A DNA stretch of 64,000 bases from Chroococcidiopsis sp. TS-821 (GTDB lineage: Bacteria; Cyanobacteriota; Cyanobacteriia; Cyanobacteriales; Chroococcidiopsidaceae): the NCBI RefSeq assembly GCF_002939305.1, contig NZ_MVDI01000001.1, forward strand, positions 1,364,001-1,428,000, given 5' to 3'. The position numbers and the translations under genes are program-made. Under the pieces are notes generated by a model. It was not told where the DNA came from. It worked only from the letters and a program-made list of their open reading frames with translations, and searched no databases. This document shows positions 35,501-45,387 of this stretch, piece after piece (the stretch's first letter is position 1; every line of letters begins with the position of its first letter).

Positions 35501-35751
35501 AAGTCTGATTCGTCTGAATCTGTACCTCCTCCTAACGAAGAAATTCCAAACGCTACAGAAAAGTTTGTAAGTAGTAGCTGAAATGCAAATGCCATAACGA
35601 CACCTGCTACCAATGCAACTAAGAATTGCGGACCAGAAAACATGACAGATGCTTCTTCTGGAGTCAAAATCTCCTCTGTTACTATTGGTATCTGTGCTAG
35701 TCCTAATTGAGTTATTTCCCTTGCGATTCCAAGCGCTGCACTTTGAAGCAT
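32548..35751 (-). CDS. Large membrane-anchored repeat protein with LEA-like 11-residue repeats
   Basis: About 1067 residues from ATG 35751, preceded by GAGGT; GTG 35781 is an alternative. Three strongly hydrophobic segments lie within the first 170 residues (FLVALVAGVVMAFAFQLLLT, LWTLVTVTVALFVACFLAVK, ALGAIIGVVIWATFFSLLVW), and one lies at the C-terminus. Between them are at least six ~95-residue repeats with the pattern YLRNTNKEELNPEGI, DPQAG, QFDRDTLVQLL, then SEEQIN and a long charged helix. Before these sit four copies of KAKEAGSDVAD, a group-3 LEA-like 11-mer. I do not know this family by name. Predicted: an inner- or thylakoid-membrane protein with long amphipathic helices. A stress-protective role is inference. 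Confidence 0.7.
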   Translation of the reverse strand: MLQSAALGIAREITQLGLAQIPIVTEEILTPEEASVMFSGPQFLVALVAGVVMAFAFQLLLTNFSVAFGISSLGGGTDSDESDLGGMRKIGGAVGLWTLVTVTVALFVACFLAVKLSLVESSALGAIIGVVIWATFFSLLVWLGSTAVGSLIGSVVSTATSGLQGIMGTAATAIGANAAKNQAVSTAEEITAAVRRELTSGFDPSAIQKTLQSSLSNLQLPQLDVKEIGNQFQKILKDSDLQSIADSDLLKNIDRQTFVDLVSSRTDLSKKDINAIADQLENVWKNTVGQQKGNQNLQNQLLDLVQNSTAEQLKSSDLASTLQQLVSSAQGKQGGGVSQVLQSGVQTLISKLVDRADLSDVDVENISAQLQKVIGQTIDKAKEAGSDVADKAKEAGSDVADKAKEAGSDVADKAKEAGSDVADKAPQAFSPIRSDLDNYLLNSYAWHLNRETIKQEFKDVIYDPEAAPGKVRRELEQINRDYVVQKLQQRGDLLESQINDIAEQLESIRQEVLNTVQQSESQEQSQDLRSRVENYLRSTGKEELNPEGIEKEFKTLLEDPEAGFEALSDRLKQFDRDTLVQLLKQRDDISEEEANNIVGQLESTRDAVLNSAKEAQEQAQAKADEVRQKVEDYLRNTNKEELNPEGIKRDFQKLVEDPQAGLSALRARLSQFDRDTLVQLLSQRGDLSEEQINQTIDQIESVRKSILQAPQKAAEKAKEQYEQTTAKLAEYLRNTNLEELDPEGIQRDLTKLLDDPREGALALRDRLSQFDRETLVKLLSQREDLSEEQINQAIDRVQEGIRNIVKAPRRLASRAQKQAQDFGASIESYLKNTNKEELNPEGIKRDLQVLLNDPRAGLGNIGDRLQQFDRETLVALLAQREDISEEEANQIVDQIESVRNQLVEQVQKVQQTVQSTIDGAFGKIRDYLNSLERPELNYEGIKADFQKVFDDPQAGFEALQNRLSQFDRETLVAVLSSREDISEADANRIIDQVEEARNSVLRRAQAVQEEVQRRLALVKQQAQKQAEATKKAAASAAWWLFSAAATSLAASAIAGAIAVVGIRGLIG
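34478..34609. repeat. 33-bp tandem repeat, four copies, coding for LEA-like 11-mers
   Basis: Units at 34478-34510, 34511-34543, 34544-34576 and 34577-34609 are identical except one base in unit 2 (caaca instead of caacg). Each encodes the 11 residues KAKEAGSDVAD on the minus strand. Near-identity at the DNA level shows recent expansion, and copy number should vary among strains. Confidence 0.9.
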
Positions 35752-36303
35752 ATTGTTTACCTCATCAAAAAATCGACGCACCCAACGTACAGATATAGCG
35801 TCGCTAGCATATTAGTAGTATGCAGATTTATAGATTGCCAAAATTCAATAATTAAATCATCTCTCTCAAGTTTGACAATATAAAAGTTGTATCTACAAAC
35901 TTAGATAGAATTAGAAATGATCGGAAGTATTAATAAATTGTTTAATCTAGAAACTCTGGTCAAAAATTCTCAAAGATTCGATAAGAAATACAGCTTAATA
36001 TTCAAAACCTTTAATAATAACTAACTGTTAGTAATAGTTTAGCTCTTGCTCAACTGTTTCTTTATTAATTTAAGTATTTAGAGATTTTTGTTAATTCACT
36101 AATAATATAACTACAGTTTTAAATTTTAATTAATTTTAAGTTAAGTTAAGATATGTTGTGGCGAAGGTCATTATAGTTAAGTAGTACAAAAGTTCGATTC
36201 TGTTACGACGTGATTAGCCATAAGCGAATAGCGACTTAAACTAGACGCTTATGGTTCTAACTTAGTTAGCAGTTTTTACCTATTCACTAGCCTTGGCGAG
36301 CAC
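35752..36303. other. AT-rich intergenic region between the repeat-protein gene and thrS
   Basis: This 552-bp region holds the promoter of the minus-strand repeat-protein gene and the 3' end of the thrS transcript. CCATAAGCG (36218-36226) and CGCTTATGG (36246-36254) form a perfect 9-bp stem with a 19-nt loop but without a T-tract. No ORF or tRNA was recognised. Confidence 0.5.
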
Positions 36304-38127
36304 CTAAAAGGTATCGTGGCTGGCGATCGCATTCTTAATTTTATCCAAGACATCATCCACCGGCATCACTCCTAACTCACCCGCAGCCCGCGTGCGAATA
36401 CTCAAGCTATTTGCTTCAACTTCCTTCGCACCGACAACCGCCATAACAGGAATTTTTTCTTTTTCAGCATTGCGAATCAGTTTCCCAAGGCGTTCATTAC
36501 TTTTATCGGCTTCCGCGCGAATACCCGCAGCGCGCATTTTCGCTGCGACAGCAATCGCGAAGTCGCGTTGTGCTTCGCCAACTGGTAATAACCGCACTTG
36601 CACTGGTGCTAACCACAGTGGAAAATCTCCTGCGTACTCTTCAATCAAAATTCCGATTAATCGTTCCAACGAACCGAAAGGCGCGCGATGGATCATCACT
36701 GGGCGCTTGCGCGTACCATCTTCAGCGACGTACTCTAAATCAAAGCGTTCGGGCAAGTTGTAATCAACTTGTACTGTACCAAGTTGCCATTCACGTTCTA
36801 GCGCGTCTTTGACAATAAAATCAAGCTTAGGACCATAAAATGCAGCTTCTCCCACGCCTTCAAAATGATCCATTCCTAAGGTTTCTACCGCGCGGCGAAT
36901 TGCATTTTCAGCTTTGTTCCACGCATCATCAGAACCAATGTATTTATCTGAATTTGGATCGCGAAAACTCAGTCGGGCTTTAAAGTTTTGGTCGAGTCGT
37001 AAGCTCTTAATTACCGATAAAATGAGATCGACCACATTGAGAAATTCGCTATCTAACTGTTCTGGCGTGACAAACAAGTGCGCGTCATCTTGCGTAAAAC
37101 CGCGTACCCGCGTTAGCCCGCCGAGTTCACCTGATTGTTCGTAGCGATACACTGTACCAAATTCTGCTAGACGCATAGGTAGTTCGCGGTACGAACGTAA
37201 CTCGCTTTTATATATTTGGATGTGGAAGGGACAGTTCATGGCTTTTAACACAAAGCCTTCTTCTTCCTTCTCACCCATCATCGGAAACAGATCGTCTTTG
37301 TATTTTTGCCAGTGACCTGATATTTTAAACAGTTCTACCCGCCCAATGTGTGGCGTGACAACAGGTTGATAGCCTCGGTTGATTTGTTCTTGTTTGAGAA
37401 AGTCTTCTAAAACACTGCGTAGAATTGTTCCCTTAGGCGTCCACAATGGTAAACCAGGACCAACTTCATCGCTAAAAACGAAGAGTCCCAATTCTTTCCC
37501 TAACTTACGATGATCGCGTCGTAGTGCTTCTTCCTTACGGCGTTTGTACTCAGCAAGTTGTTCTGGAGTTTCCCACGCTGTAGCATAAATCCGTTGTAAC
37601 TGTGCTTTGGTTTCGTCGCCGCGCCAGTATGCTCCAGCAACGCTTTCTAGTTCAATTGCTTTGGGGTTGAGTTCGCTCGTATTTTCAACGTGGGGACCTG
37701 CGCACAAATCCCACCACTCGTCTCCTAGGTGATATATCGTAATTGGTTCTTGCTTGATATCTGCAAGAATTTCTAATTTATACGGTTCGTTAATTGCTTT
37801 AATTCTACGTTCAGCTTCTTCGCGGCTGACTTCTTCGCGAATGACAGGCAATTTGCGATTGATGATTTTTACCATCTCTTTTTGGATGGCTTTTAAGTCT
37901 TTTTCGGTAAATGGTTCTGGATTGTCAAAGTCATAATAAAATCCATTTTCGATCCAAGGACCGATCGTCACTTGCGCCTTAGGAAACAACTTCTGTACTG
38001 CCATCGCCATGACGTGAGACGCAGTATGGCGGATTTTTTTTAAAGTCTCCGATTCACTCGTACGCGGCAATTGTACCTGAGGTTGCTGCTGTGCGGGAGA
38101 TTGAGGGGCAGATATTTGTTGAACCAT
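36304..38127 (-). CDS. thrS: Threonyl-tRNA synthetase (lacking the TGS domain)
   Basis: Charges tRNA(Thr). The 607-residue protein starts with a Gln/Pro-rich leader, then the N2 editing domain with TLKKIRHTASHVMAMAVQKL (HxxxH) and DLCAGPHVENT (Cys/His). The class II core follows: GYQPVVTPHIGRVELFKISG, AMNCPFHIQIY (zinc Cys), GFTQDDAHLFV (zinc His) and RPVMIHRAPFGSLERLIGIL (zinc His and motif 3). The C-terminal anticodon-binding domain is about residues 505-600. The TGS (N1) domain of E. coli ThrRS is absent, as in other cyanobacterial ThrRS. Monocistronic by context. Confidence 0.97.
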   Translation of the reverse strand: MVQQISAPQSPAQQQPQVQLPRTSESETLKKIRHTASHVMAMAVQKLFPKAQVTIGPWIENGFYYDFDNPEPFTEKDLKAIQKEMVKIINRKLPVIREEVSREEAERRIKAINEPYKLEILADIKQEPITIYHLGDEWWDLCAGPHVENTSELNPKAIELESVAGAYWRGDETKAQLQRIYATAWETPEQLAEYKRRKEEALRRDHRKLGKELGLFVFSDEVGPGLPLWTPKGTILRSVLEDFLKQEQINRGYQPVVTPHIGRVELFKISGHWQKYKDDLFPMMGEKEEEGFVLKAMNCPFHIQIYKSELRSYRELPMRLAEFGTVYRYEQSGELGGLTRVRGFTQDDAHLFVTPEQLDSEFLNVVDLILSVIKSLRLDQNFKARLSFRDPNSDKYIGSDDAWNKAENAIRRAVETLGMDHFEGVGEAAFYGPKLDFIVKDALEREWQLGTVQVDYNLPERFDLEYVAEDGTRKRPVMIHRAPFGSLERLIGILIEEYAGDFPLWLAPVQVRLLPVGEAQRDFAIAVAAKMRAAGIRAEADKSNERLGKLIRNAEKEKIPVMAVVGAKEVEANSLSIRTRAAGELGVMPVDDVLDKIKNAIASHDTF

Positions 38128-38388
38128 TGGCGGTAACTAACTTAAGCGATCGCAATTATCACTGCTTCTATCTTATCGGTACTTCTTTGCATCTCGCAGC
38201 AATTTGGGAATTAAGGTTTCGCCAACTGGGGGTTGTTGGGTAGATCGGCTAGAGAGAACAGTAGCATTTTCGTCTTTCCCGCTAGCCACTAGCCACTTTC
38301 TCTTCCAAATTACATCTGTTGGCGTAATGTGAACAATTGTAAATAAAGTTAAGATTAAGAAATAGGAGAGTAATTTAAGGTTTGCTTT

Positions 38389-38721
38389 ATGCTTAACTCC
38401 AATCTACCGGAGCCTGAATTGCTCAAAACGATATTGCAACCCCTACTTGAGGATTTTCAGTATTGGTTTGAGCGATCGCGTCACCTTCTAGAAACCGAAA
38501 AAATTAGTTTTTTGGATAAGCAGCAACAGTCTGACTTGCTTGAGCGCGTTAAGCAAGCACAGCAGGAGGTAAACTCAGCTCAAATGTTGTTTCAAGTAAC
38601 AGGGGGACAAGTTGGTATAGATATGGCAGCAATTATGCCTTGGCATCATTTGTTAACAGAATGCTGGAAAGTCGGGATGCGGTTCCGCTCGATGCAATCG
38701 CCTCAAAGTGAAGGAATATAA
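38389..38721 (+). CDS. DUF2605-family protein
   Basis: A 110-residue, mostly helical soluble protein: PEPELLKTILQPLLEDFQYW, then FERSRHLLETEKISFLDKQQ and AAIMPWHHLLTECWKVGMRF. This matches the cyanobacteria-specific DUF2605 family of unknown function, which often precedes a DUF2973 gene, as here. The start ATG is preceded by ATTTAAGG and GGAGAG further up. Likely co-transcribed with the next gene up to the terminator at 39225. Confidence 0.85.
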   Translation: MLNSNLPEPELLKTILQPLLEDFQYWFERSRHLLETEKISFLDKQQQSDLLERVKQAQQEVNSAQMLFQVTGGQVGIDMAAIMPWHHLLTECWKVGMRFRSMQSPQSEGI

Positions 38722-38852
38722 TAATAAGCCTGAGAATTTCTGCGATACTCATTTTAAATAACGGTTGATCGGCTAGAATTTTTCCCTGCACAATCAACCT
38801 TTTAGACAATCAAACCAAGATAAATTTGCTGGCTGCCTTGGAGAATAATGCA

Positions 38853-39179
38853 ATGTTACACCTGCTTTACATTTTAGCTTTTACAATTCTTGCCTTAATT
38901 GCTGTCAGTAATTTAATTCGCAATCTACTGATGTTCAGTCGGGAACGCGACAAAGCTTATCCGGTGCGATCGCCGCAAAACAGTCAAGGTAGTTATTCGG
39001 CTTGCGCCGGATCGTCTCATTCCGTACCACATCCAGAATTATTAGACACTTCAGGAAATATTATCAAAGACCCGCTTTTAGTTATTCGTTCGATTAGCGT
39101 TGAAGATGCACGCCAACAACTTGATGCACTCTACGAGTCCTCCCCTGGCTACAAAGGAGAAAATCAAGAAGAAGCATAA
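38853..39179 (+). CDS. DUF2973-family small membrane protein
   Basis: A 108-residue protein from ATG 38853, with GGAG 9 nt upstream; a TTG at 38826 would extend it by 9 residues. One N-terminal transmembrane helix, LLYILAFTILALIAVSNLI, is followed by a cytoplasmic part containing HPELLDTSGNIIKDPLLVIR and SVEDARQQLDALYESSPGY, the conserved DUF2973 core. This is a cyanobacterial family of unknown role, usually paired with DUF2605. The pair probably forms one small operon. Confidence 0.87.
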   Translation: MLHLLYILAFTILALIAVSNLIRNLLMFSRERDKAYPVRSPQNSQGSYSACAGSSHSVPHPELLDTSGNIIKDPLLVIRSISVEDARQQLDALYESSPGYKGENQEEA

Positions 39180-39224
39180 TCCAAGCCATCTTTACCTAAA
39201 TTGCGACAAGAATTATCCTGAAAT

Positions 39225-39255
39225 AGTCCACTTAGGTAGTGGACTTTGTTTATTT
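39225..39255 (+). terminator. Rho-independent terminator after DUF2605/DUF2973
   Basis: Stem AGTCCAC (39225-39231) and GTGGACT (39239-39245), loop TTAGGTA, followed by TTGTTTATTT. Perfect 7-bp stem 45 bp after the DUF2973 stop. Confidence 0.85.
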
Positions 39256-39313
39256 AGCTGCAAAGAAAGTCGCTAGGCTCTCGAATAGTAACGTAATAGT
39301 GTTAAACCAATAA

Positions 39314-40663
<1,350 letters not shown>

Positions 40664-40664
40664 T

Positions 40665-41906
40665 TTAAGAATAATTTAGATAACTTTGAATAATTTCGAC
40701 TGCCTGTTTAACTCCATCTTCAGCACGAATGCGATCGCCTAGAATCTGCGCGCGAGCGAGTAATGTTTGATTGCTGGTAACGTCTTGAATTGCAGCAATT
40801 AACTTATCTTGTGTTAGTTCTTGCTGTCGGATCGGCGATGTTCCCACACCTAAATCTGCAACGCGCTGTCCCCAAAATGGTTGATCGACACCAAAAGGAA
40901 TCACAACTGAAGGAACGCCTGCACGTAAAGCCGCGGCTGTTGTTCCCGCACCACCATGATGAACAATAGCACGACACAACGGAAACAACCAATCATGAGG
41001 AACGCTGCTAGTCATCAAAAATACATTATCCGGTAAGTCCACATTTTGTAAACTGCCCCAATTCGAAAACAAGATACCGCGCTGTTTTGTTTGCACCAAA
41101 CTATCTAGCACTAAATTTATCACCATTTCTGGATTGCGTTCGCTCATGCTACCGAAACCAATGTAAATTGGCGGTATTCCTGAATTAATAAAATCAACTA
41201 AATCGTCTGGTGGCTTCCATTCTGGCAAGTGTTCCAAAAACCAATAGCCAGTGACATAAGCCCAGTTTGACCAATCTTTTGGTTTGGGAATAACAGTTGG
41301 GCTAAAACAATGAAGAACAGGTATTTGCTGCTGTTGTAATCGAGAGTAAAGACCCGTGAAAGGTACAGGTGATAAGCCTAAATCCTGTCGCCAGCGATTG
41401 ATTTTTTGTCGCACCGATTGCCAACGCAATTGTTCGTGAATGACGTATGTTAACCAGTTGTAAGTGCCACCAAGGTTAATAGAACTTGTATAAAGCGGGT
41501 GGGGAAATGCCCGCGTGCGAGTTAAAGGATTTGTAAACGCAGCAAAGCACGGTATTTTTAATTTTTCAGCAATGTGATAGCCAGGTAAGGCAACTTGAGA
41601 ATAAATAATTGCTTCAGTGCCTTGACAGCAGTTCCAGCAATCTTCTAGCAATTGTTCTAGGTTATCGCAAAAGATTCGCCAGTAATCAACATTTGTTGAC
41701 AAAGCTTGGATGTAATCTTGAGGATTAGCACCAACAGCAGCGAATTCTATCCCATAACTGCGGACGAATTCTGCAAATCGAGCATAAGACGCAAGTTGCA
41801 CTTGATGACCAGCAGCTTGTAAACCTAGCCCTAATGCTATGTAGGGCTGCACATCACCTCGACTACCAATCGCTAAGATCGTAATTTGCATGGGGTTTTC
41901 GGTCAT
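40665..41906 (-). CDS. UGT-like glycosyltransferase (GT1/GT28 type)
   Basis: A 413-residue GT-B glycosyltransferase related to sterol/macrolide glucosyltransferases. The N-terminal motif ITILAIGSRGDVQPYIALG is diagnostic. The C-terminal nucleotide-sugar domain has PIYIGFGSMSERNPE, and the sugar-binding signature CRAIVHHGGAGTTAAALRAG followed by PSVVIPFGVDQPFWGQRVAD. Acceptors in cyanobacteria include lipids and carotenoids, but this cannot be told from sequence. ATG 41906 is used; ATG 41891 (MQITIL) is equally plausible. The 311 bp to the next, divergent gene hold the promoters of both. Confidence 0.87.
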   Translation of the reverse strand: MTENPMQITILAIGSRGDVQPYIALGLGLQAAGHQVQLASYARFAEFVRSYGIEFAAVGANPQDYIQALSTNVDYWRIFCDNLEQLLEDCWNCCQGTEAIIYSQVALPGYHIAEKLKIPCFAAFTNPLTRTRAFPHPLYTSSINLGGTYNWLTYVIHEQLRWQSVRQKINRWRQDLGLSPVPFTGLYSRLQQQQIPVLHCFSPTVIPKPKDWSNWAYVTGYWFLEHLPEWKPPDDLVDFINSGIPPIYIGFGSMSERNPEMVINLVLDSLVQTKQRGILFSNWGSLQNVDLPDNVFLMTSSVPHDWLFPLCRAIVHHGGAGTTAAALRAGVPSVVIPFGVDQPFWGQRVADLGVGTSPIRQQELTQDKLIAAIQDVTSNQTLLARAQILGDRIRAEDGVKQAVEIIQSYLNYS

Positions 41907-42217
41907 CTTGGATAAAAAATAGGCAGATTAATTCTTGATGAAAAGAATTGATGCGCAAATCTAACGCGAGATAGAGGAAAACTTGTTAATCTTCGTGTTT
42001 CCTCAATGATTAGGGTTGGCTTTAAGACTTGTATGAAACATTTACAATTTTCTCAATTTATCTTGAACTTATATTTTTTGCTAAATGGTTAGATATACAG
42101 AGCAATTGACAAGATTTGTCGCCTATCTAAAGGAGGAAGCGTTATTACGGCTCTTTCGCTAAACATAAATAATTGTAAAAAAATTCTCATGATCCACCCA
42201 CACCACTAGGAGAAATA
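41907..42217. other. Divergent promoter region
   Basis: This 311-bp region lies between the glycosyltransferase and the sugar-isomerase-like gene. No NtcA box, palindromic operator or RNA gene was recognised. TAGGAGA just before 42218 is the ribosome-binding site of the right-hand gene. Confidence 0.4.
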
Positions 42218-43159
42218 ATGCAGAGAATTCGGGTTGCTAATGCCCCTTGTTCTTGGGGTGATTTGGGAGTACAAGGGCTTGAGGGTGAAAGTATTGGTTA
42301 TCAGCAAATGCTGGATGAGCTAGTAGAAACTGGTTACATTGGCACTGACTTGGGCGACTGGGGATATATGCCTACAGATCCAGAACGGTTAACAGCTGAA
42401 CTTGAGCGTCGCAATCTGACAATCGTTAGTGGCTATGTGCCTGTATCGCTTAAAAATCCAGAATCGCACCAGCAAGCTGAATCGCAAGCGCTCAAAATTG
42501 CCCGACTGCTATCAGCAGTGGCACAGACGAGCAACAGTCAAACCATACGTCCTTTCATGGTCGTGATGGATGAAATTGGTGCTGTTCCTGTACGCACGCA
42601 GAACGCAGGAAGAATTGAACCTAACATGGAGTTGAGTGAAGAGGAGTGGCGTACTTGCATTGAGGGTGCCCAACGGATCGCACGTACAATTCGCGATGAG
42701 ACAGGAATGCGAACGACATTCCACCATCATTGTGCTTCTTATTTGGAAACTCCGAAAGAAATTAGTCACTTTTTAGAGCAAACTGACCCAGACTTAATTG
42801 GGTTAACTTTAGATACAGGGCACTATGCTTACGGCGCAGCAACAAATGATAAACGGTGCGTGTTAGAAGCTTTTGAGCGTTTTGGCGATCGCATCTGGCA
42901 CGTCCATTTTAAAGACTGTGACTTGAAAATAGCGCAAGCAGCCCGCGATCGAGGTTGGGATTATTTCGAGGCAGTGCGTCGCGGGTTATTCTGCGAGCTT
43001 GGTAAAGGCGGAGTTGATTTTCCCGCGGTTGTTTCTTGGTTGCGCGAACACGACTACGACGGTTGGATTGTTGTCGAACAAGATGTGCTTCCTGGAATGG
43101 GTACTCCTAAAGAAAGTGCTCAACGCAACCGAGAGTATTTAAAGAAATTAGGATTGTAA
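42218..43159 (+). CDS. Sugar phosphate isomerase/epimerase-like TIM-barrel protein (IolE-type)
   Basis: A 313-residue xylose-isomerase-like TIM barrel. The start MQRIRVANAPCSWGDLGVQG and GYIGTDLGDWGYMPTD resemble inosose dehydratase IolE and related epimerases. Metal-binding positions are suggested by FHHHCASYLETPKEI, LTLDTGHYAYGA, and WHVHFKDCD; the closing VVEQD contains the last conserved Glu. It has a good RBS. It lies about 1 kb upstream of the sunscreen-pigment genes on the same strand, but a hairpin terminator and an opposing small gene intervene, so a functional link is unproven. Confidence 0.8.
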   Translation: MQRIRVANAPCSWGDLGVQGLEGESIGYQQMLDELVETGYIGTDLGDWGYMPTDPERLTAELERRNLTIVSGYVPVSLKNPESHQQAESQALKIARLLSAVAQTSNSQTIRPFMVVMDEIGAVPVRTQNAGRIEPNMELSEEEWRTCIEGAQRIARTIRDETGMRTTFHHHCASYLETPKEISHFLEQTDPDLIGLTLDTGHYAYGAATNDKRCVLEAFERFGDRIWHVHFKDCDLKIAQAARDRGWDYFEAVRRGLFCELGKGGVDFPAVVSWLREHDYDGWIVVEQDVLPGMGTPKESAQRNREYLKKLGL

Positions 43160-43164
43160 AAAAG

Positions 43165-43204
43165 TTAGCACCACGCGAAGTGATGCTAAGCCTAATACTT
43201 TTTG
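43165..43204 (+). terminator. Probable terminator of the IolE-type gene
   Basis: TTAGCA (43165-43170) and TGCTAA (43184-43189) enclose an inner CAC/GTG pair with one mismatch and the loop GCGAA. A CTTTTTG run follows at about 43198. Confidence 0.6.
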
Positions 43205-43236
43205 AGATATAGATAGCATCTCCCCTTTGGAGGGAT

Positions 43237-43464
43237 CTATTGCCGAGAACTTTTATTTGAATCACCGTGTTGTTGCCGCAAGTTGAGCAAAGAAACTGCT
43301 ACATGATTTTGCGAATTATTGATGGAATTATCGGGAATTTTCTTTTTGAGTCTGCGGACAAATTCGCGAATAACATCTGATTGAGTTCGTTCCACTTGCA
43401 TGCAATACTGCCTAAGTATTTCTAATTCTTCATCGGAAAGCCTAACAAACAGTCCTTTTTTCAT
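43237..43464 (-). CDS. Small ribbon-helix-helix protein
   Basis: A 75-residue protein: MKKGLFVRLSDEELEILRQY, then CMQVERTQSDVIREFVRRLK. This is the RHH/CopG pattern: a strand of alternating residues, then two helices with TQSDVIREF as the second. The Asn/Gln/Ser-rich tail is low complexity. Probably a DNA-binding regulator or an orphan antitoxin; no toxin partner is adjacent. Convergent with the IolE-type gene. Confidence 0.7.
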   Translation of the reverse strand: MKKGLFVRLSDEELEILRQYCMQVERTQSDVIREFVRRLKKKIPDNSINNSQNHVAVSLLNLRQQHGDSNKSSRQ

Positions 43465-44158
43465 GATCTTGTGTTATCAAAATGATATACATTTATATTG
43501 GGTTGCTATTAGTACGGTCTCCACCAACGAAAACTCAGCTAACAATATTTGCCAGCTGCGTTGATGTGTTCTATCGCTAGTATAAATAGTGACTGACATG
43601 GTAGGGGCTGAACTATTAGCAAAACATAATGTGCTTTTTGTGTATATGCCTCTGTATTAATTCGCAGGTTGCAGTCAAATTCATGACAATAATCAAAATT
43701 GTTGAGATGAAGACACTATCTGAACAATAACGAAAAGTTATCCCCTGAGTATATTGCAATCTTGATTTGAATTTCTGTACGGAACCCAACCGAGACAAAA
43801 TTCAGTACAAGAATCAATTTTCTCAAAGATCGAGCCATTGGCAGCGATAAGTGTATAACTTGGGATTTCACTATTTGCAAGTGCGATCGCAGTAATTGAA
43901 GTCCTTCTACACATACCAAGCCTTTGCTTTCCCCGTTCGGCAAAGCTGTTGCCTAAGCTTAAGCGGTCAAGTGCTTTGCGGTATTTGCGCAGGAGTCAAT
44001 ACGGTTAGGACATGGTAGAGAAACCCAGAATTATTATTCTAATCTCGCTCTCTGACCCATAACCCCTGCTATGTACCGCAGCACGACAACCAAATTGCCA
44101 GCAGAGGTTTTATTTCCGAATCACACAACTTGTTGAGTCAAGAGGATTGAAGAGGGTT
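43465..44158. other. Intergenic region upstream of the MAA cluster
   Basis: This 694-bp region contains the presumed promoter and leader of mysA. Short open frames here lack family resemblance and look non-coding. No NtcA box or strong palindrome was found. The final AGAGGG lies 4 nt before ATG 44159. Confidence 0.45.
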
Positions 44159-45352
44159 ATGAGTGCCAAGTGGTCAGTCAAGACACAATTACCAGTTCAT
44201 TACACTGTATTTGAGAGTTTCGACCTGTTCAATCCTGAAAACAACGCACTGTTGTTCGACGGGCAGAATTCAAGCCTACAGTCTTTGCGTCGGGTCGTTG
44301 TTGTAGATGACTATGTCGAACGGCTTCATGGAGAACGCATTCACCAGTATTTTCAATATCACGAAATTGAATATCGTCTTTTATCACTTTCTGTATCTGA
44401 AGACAATAAGTCGATGGATACAGTTTTTCAAGTTGTTGAAGAACTAAATGCGTTTGAAGTTTCGCGGCGTTCAGAACCTGTCATTGCGATCGGCGGTGGC
44501 GTTTTAATGGATATTGTTGGCTTAGCGGCAAACCTTTTCCGACGGGGTATTCCCTACATTCGGGTTCCGACAACATTGTTAGGCGTTGTCGATGCAGCGA
44601 TTGGTGCCAAAACAGCGGTAAATTTCCAAGGTCATAAAAACCGGATCGGTACATTTTATCCGCCACTCGCCGCTATCCTGGATACAACGCTGTTACAAAC
44701 ATTAAGCGACAGACAAATTAGTAACGGTATTGCAGAGATTCTCAAAATTGCACTTGTTAAAGATGCAGAATTATTTGAGCTATTAGAAAAACATGGCGCA
44801 GCCATGCTGAGCAGCAAGTGCCAAAATCCCGAAGCCGTACCTATTATTCGGCGATCGGTGCAAGGAATGTTAGAAGATCTAGAGTCAAATCTTTGGGAGG
44901 AAAAACTCGAAAGACTTGTAGACTACGGTCATACCTTCTGTCCAACGCTAGAGCTAAAAGCAGTCCCAAAACTTTTACACGGGGAAGCTGTTGCAGTGGA
45001 TATGGCAATTTCTGTAATGCTTGCCTATCAAAGAAGTCTAGTAACTTATCAAGAAGTCGAGCGCGTTTATAACTTTATGCGCAGCGTGCGGTTGCCGTTA
45101 CTGCATCCGATTTGTACGCCTGAACTGCTATACGCAGCATTGCAAAGTACTACAAAACACCGTAACGGATTGCAGCGCTTTCCGTTAACCGTAGGAATTG
45201 GTGCAGCACAATTTTTCCACGATATTACTTACGAGGAAATTAAAACAGCCGTAAAAGCGATCGCGCAATTAGAACCGGACGCAGCGAGGCAAACTTCACC
45301 GGACACTTTGCTCAACGGAGGAGACCCCTGCACGCAAGTGTCCTCTTTGTAA
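44159..45352 (+). CDS. mysA: Demethyl-4-deoxygadusol synthase (MysA)
   Basis: A sugar-phosphate cyclase of the dehydroquinate-synthase superfamily that turns sedoheptulose 7-phosphate into demethyl-4-deoxygadusol, the first step to mycosporine-like amino acids. About 397 residues from ATG 44159, with AGAGGG upstream. It has the NAD/cofactor region IGGGVLMDIVGLAANLFRRG, then IPYIRVPTTLLGVVDAAIGA and KTAVNFQGHKNRIGTFYPP. Metal ligands are the Glu in NGIAEILKIALVKD and the His in VDYGHTFCPTLE and LLHGEAVAVDM. The two downstream genes complete the known mysA-B-C order, which separates it from aroB. Confidence 0.93.
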   Translation: MSAKWSVKTQLPVHYTVFESFDLFNPENNALLFDGQNSSLQSLRRVVVVDDYVERLHGERIHQYFQYHEIEYRLLSLSVSEDNKSMDTVFQVVEELNAFEVSRRSEPVIAIGGGVLMDIVGLAANLFRRGIPYIRVPTTLLGVVDAAIGAKTAVNFQGHKNRIGTFYPPLAAILDTTLLQTLSDRQISNGIAEILKIALVKDAELFELLEKHGAAMLSSKCQNPEAVPIIRRSVQGMLEDLESNLWEEKLERLVDYGHTFCPTLELKAVPKLLHGEAVAVDMAISVMLAYQRSLVTYQEVERVYNFMRSVRLPLLHPICTPELLYAALQSTTKHRNGLQRFPLTVGIGAAQFFHDITYEEIKTAVKAIAQLEPDAARQTSPDTLLNGGDPCTQVSSL

Positions 45353-45387
45353 CTCGGATCAACTTTATCGCTTTTATTGCCAAAAAC

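Noticed and set aside
36190-36215. AGTTCGATTCT as a tRNA T-loop
   Set aside because: No matching acceptor, D or anticodon arms around it.
43616-43943. Two overlapping minus-strand ORFs upstream of mysA
   Set aside because: No family resemblance, poor starts and mutually overlapping frames; treated as non-coding leader/intergenic DNA.
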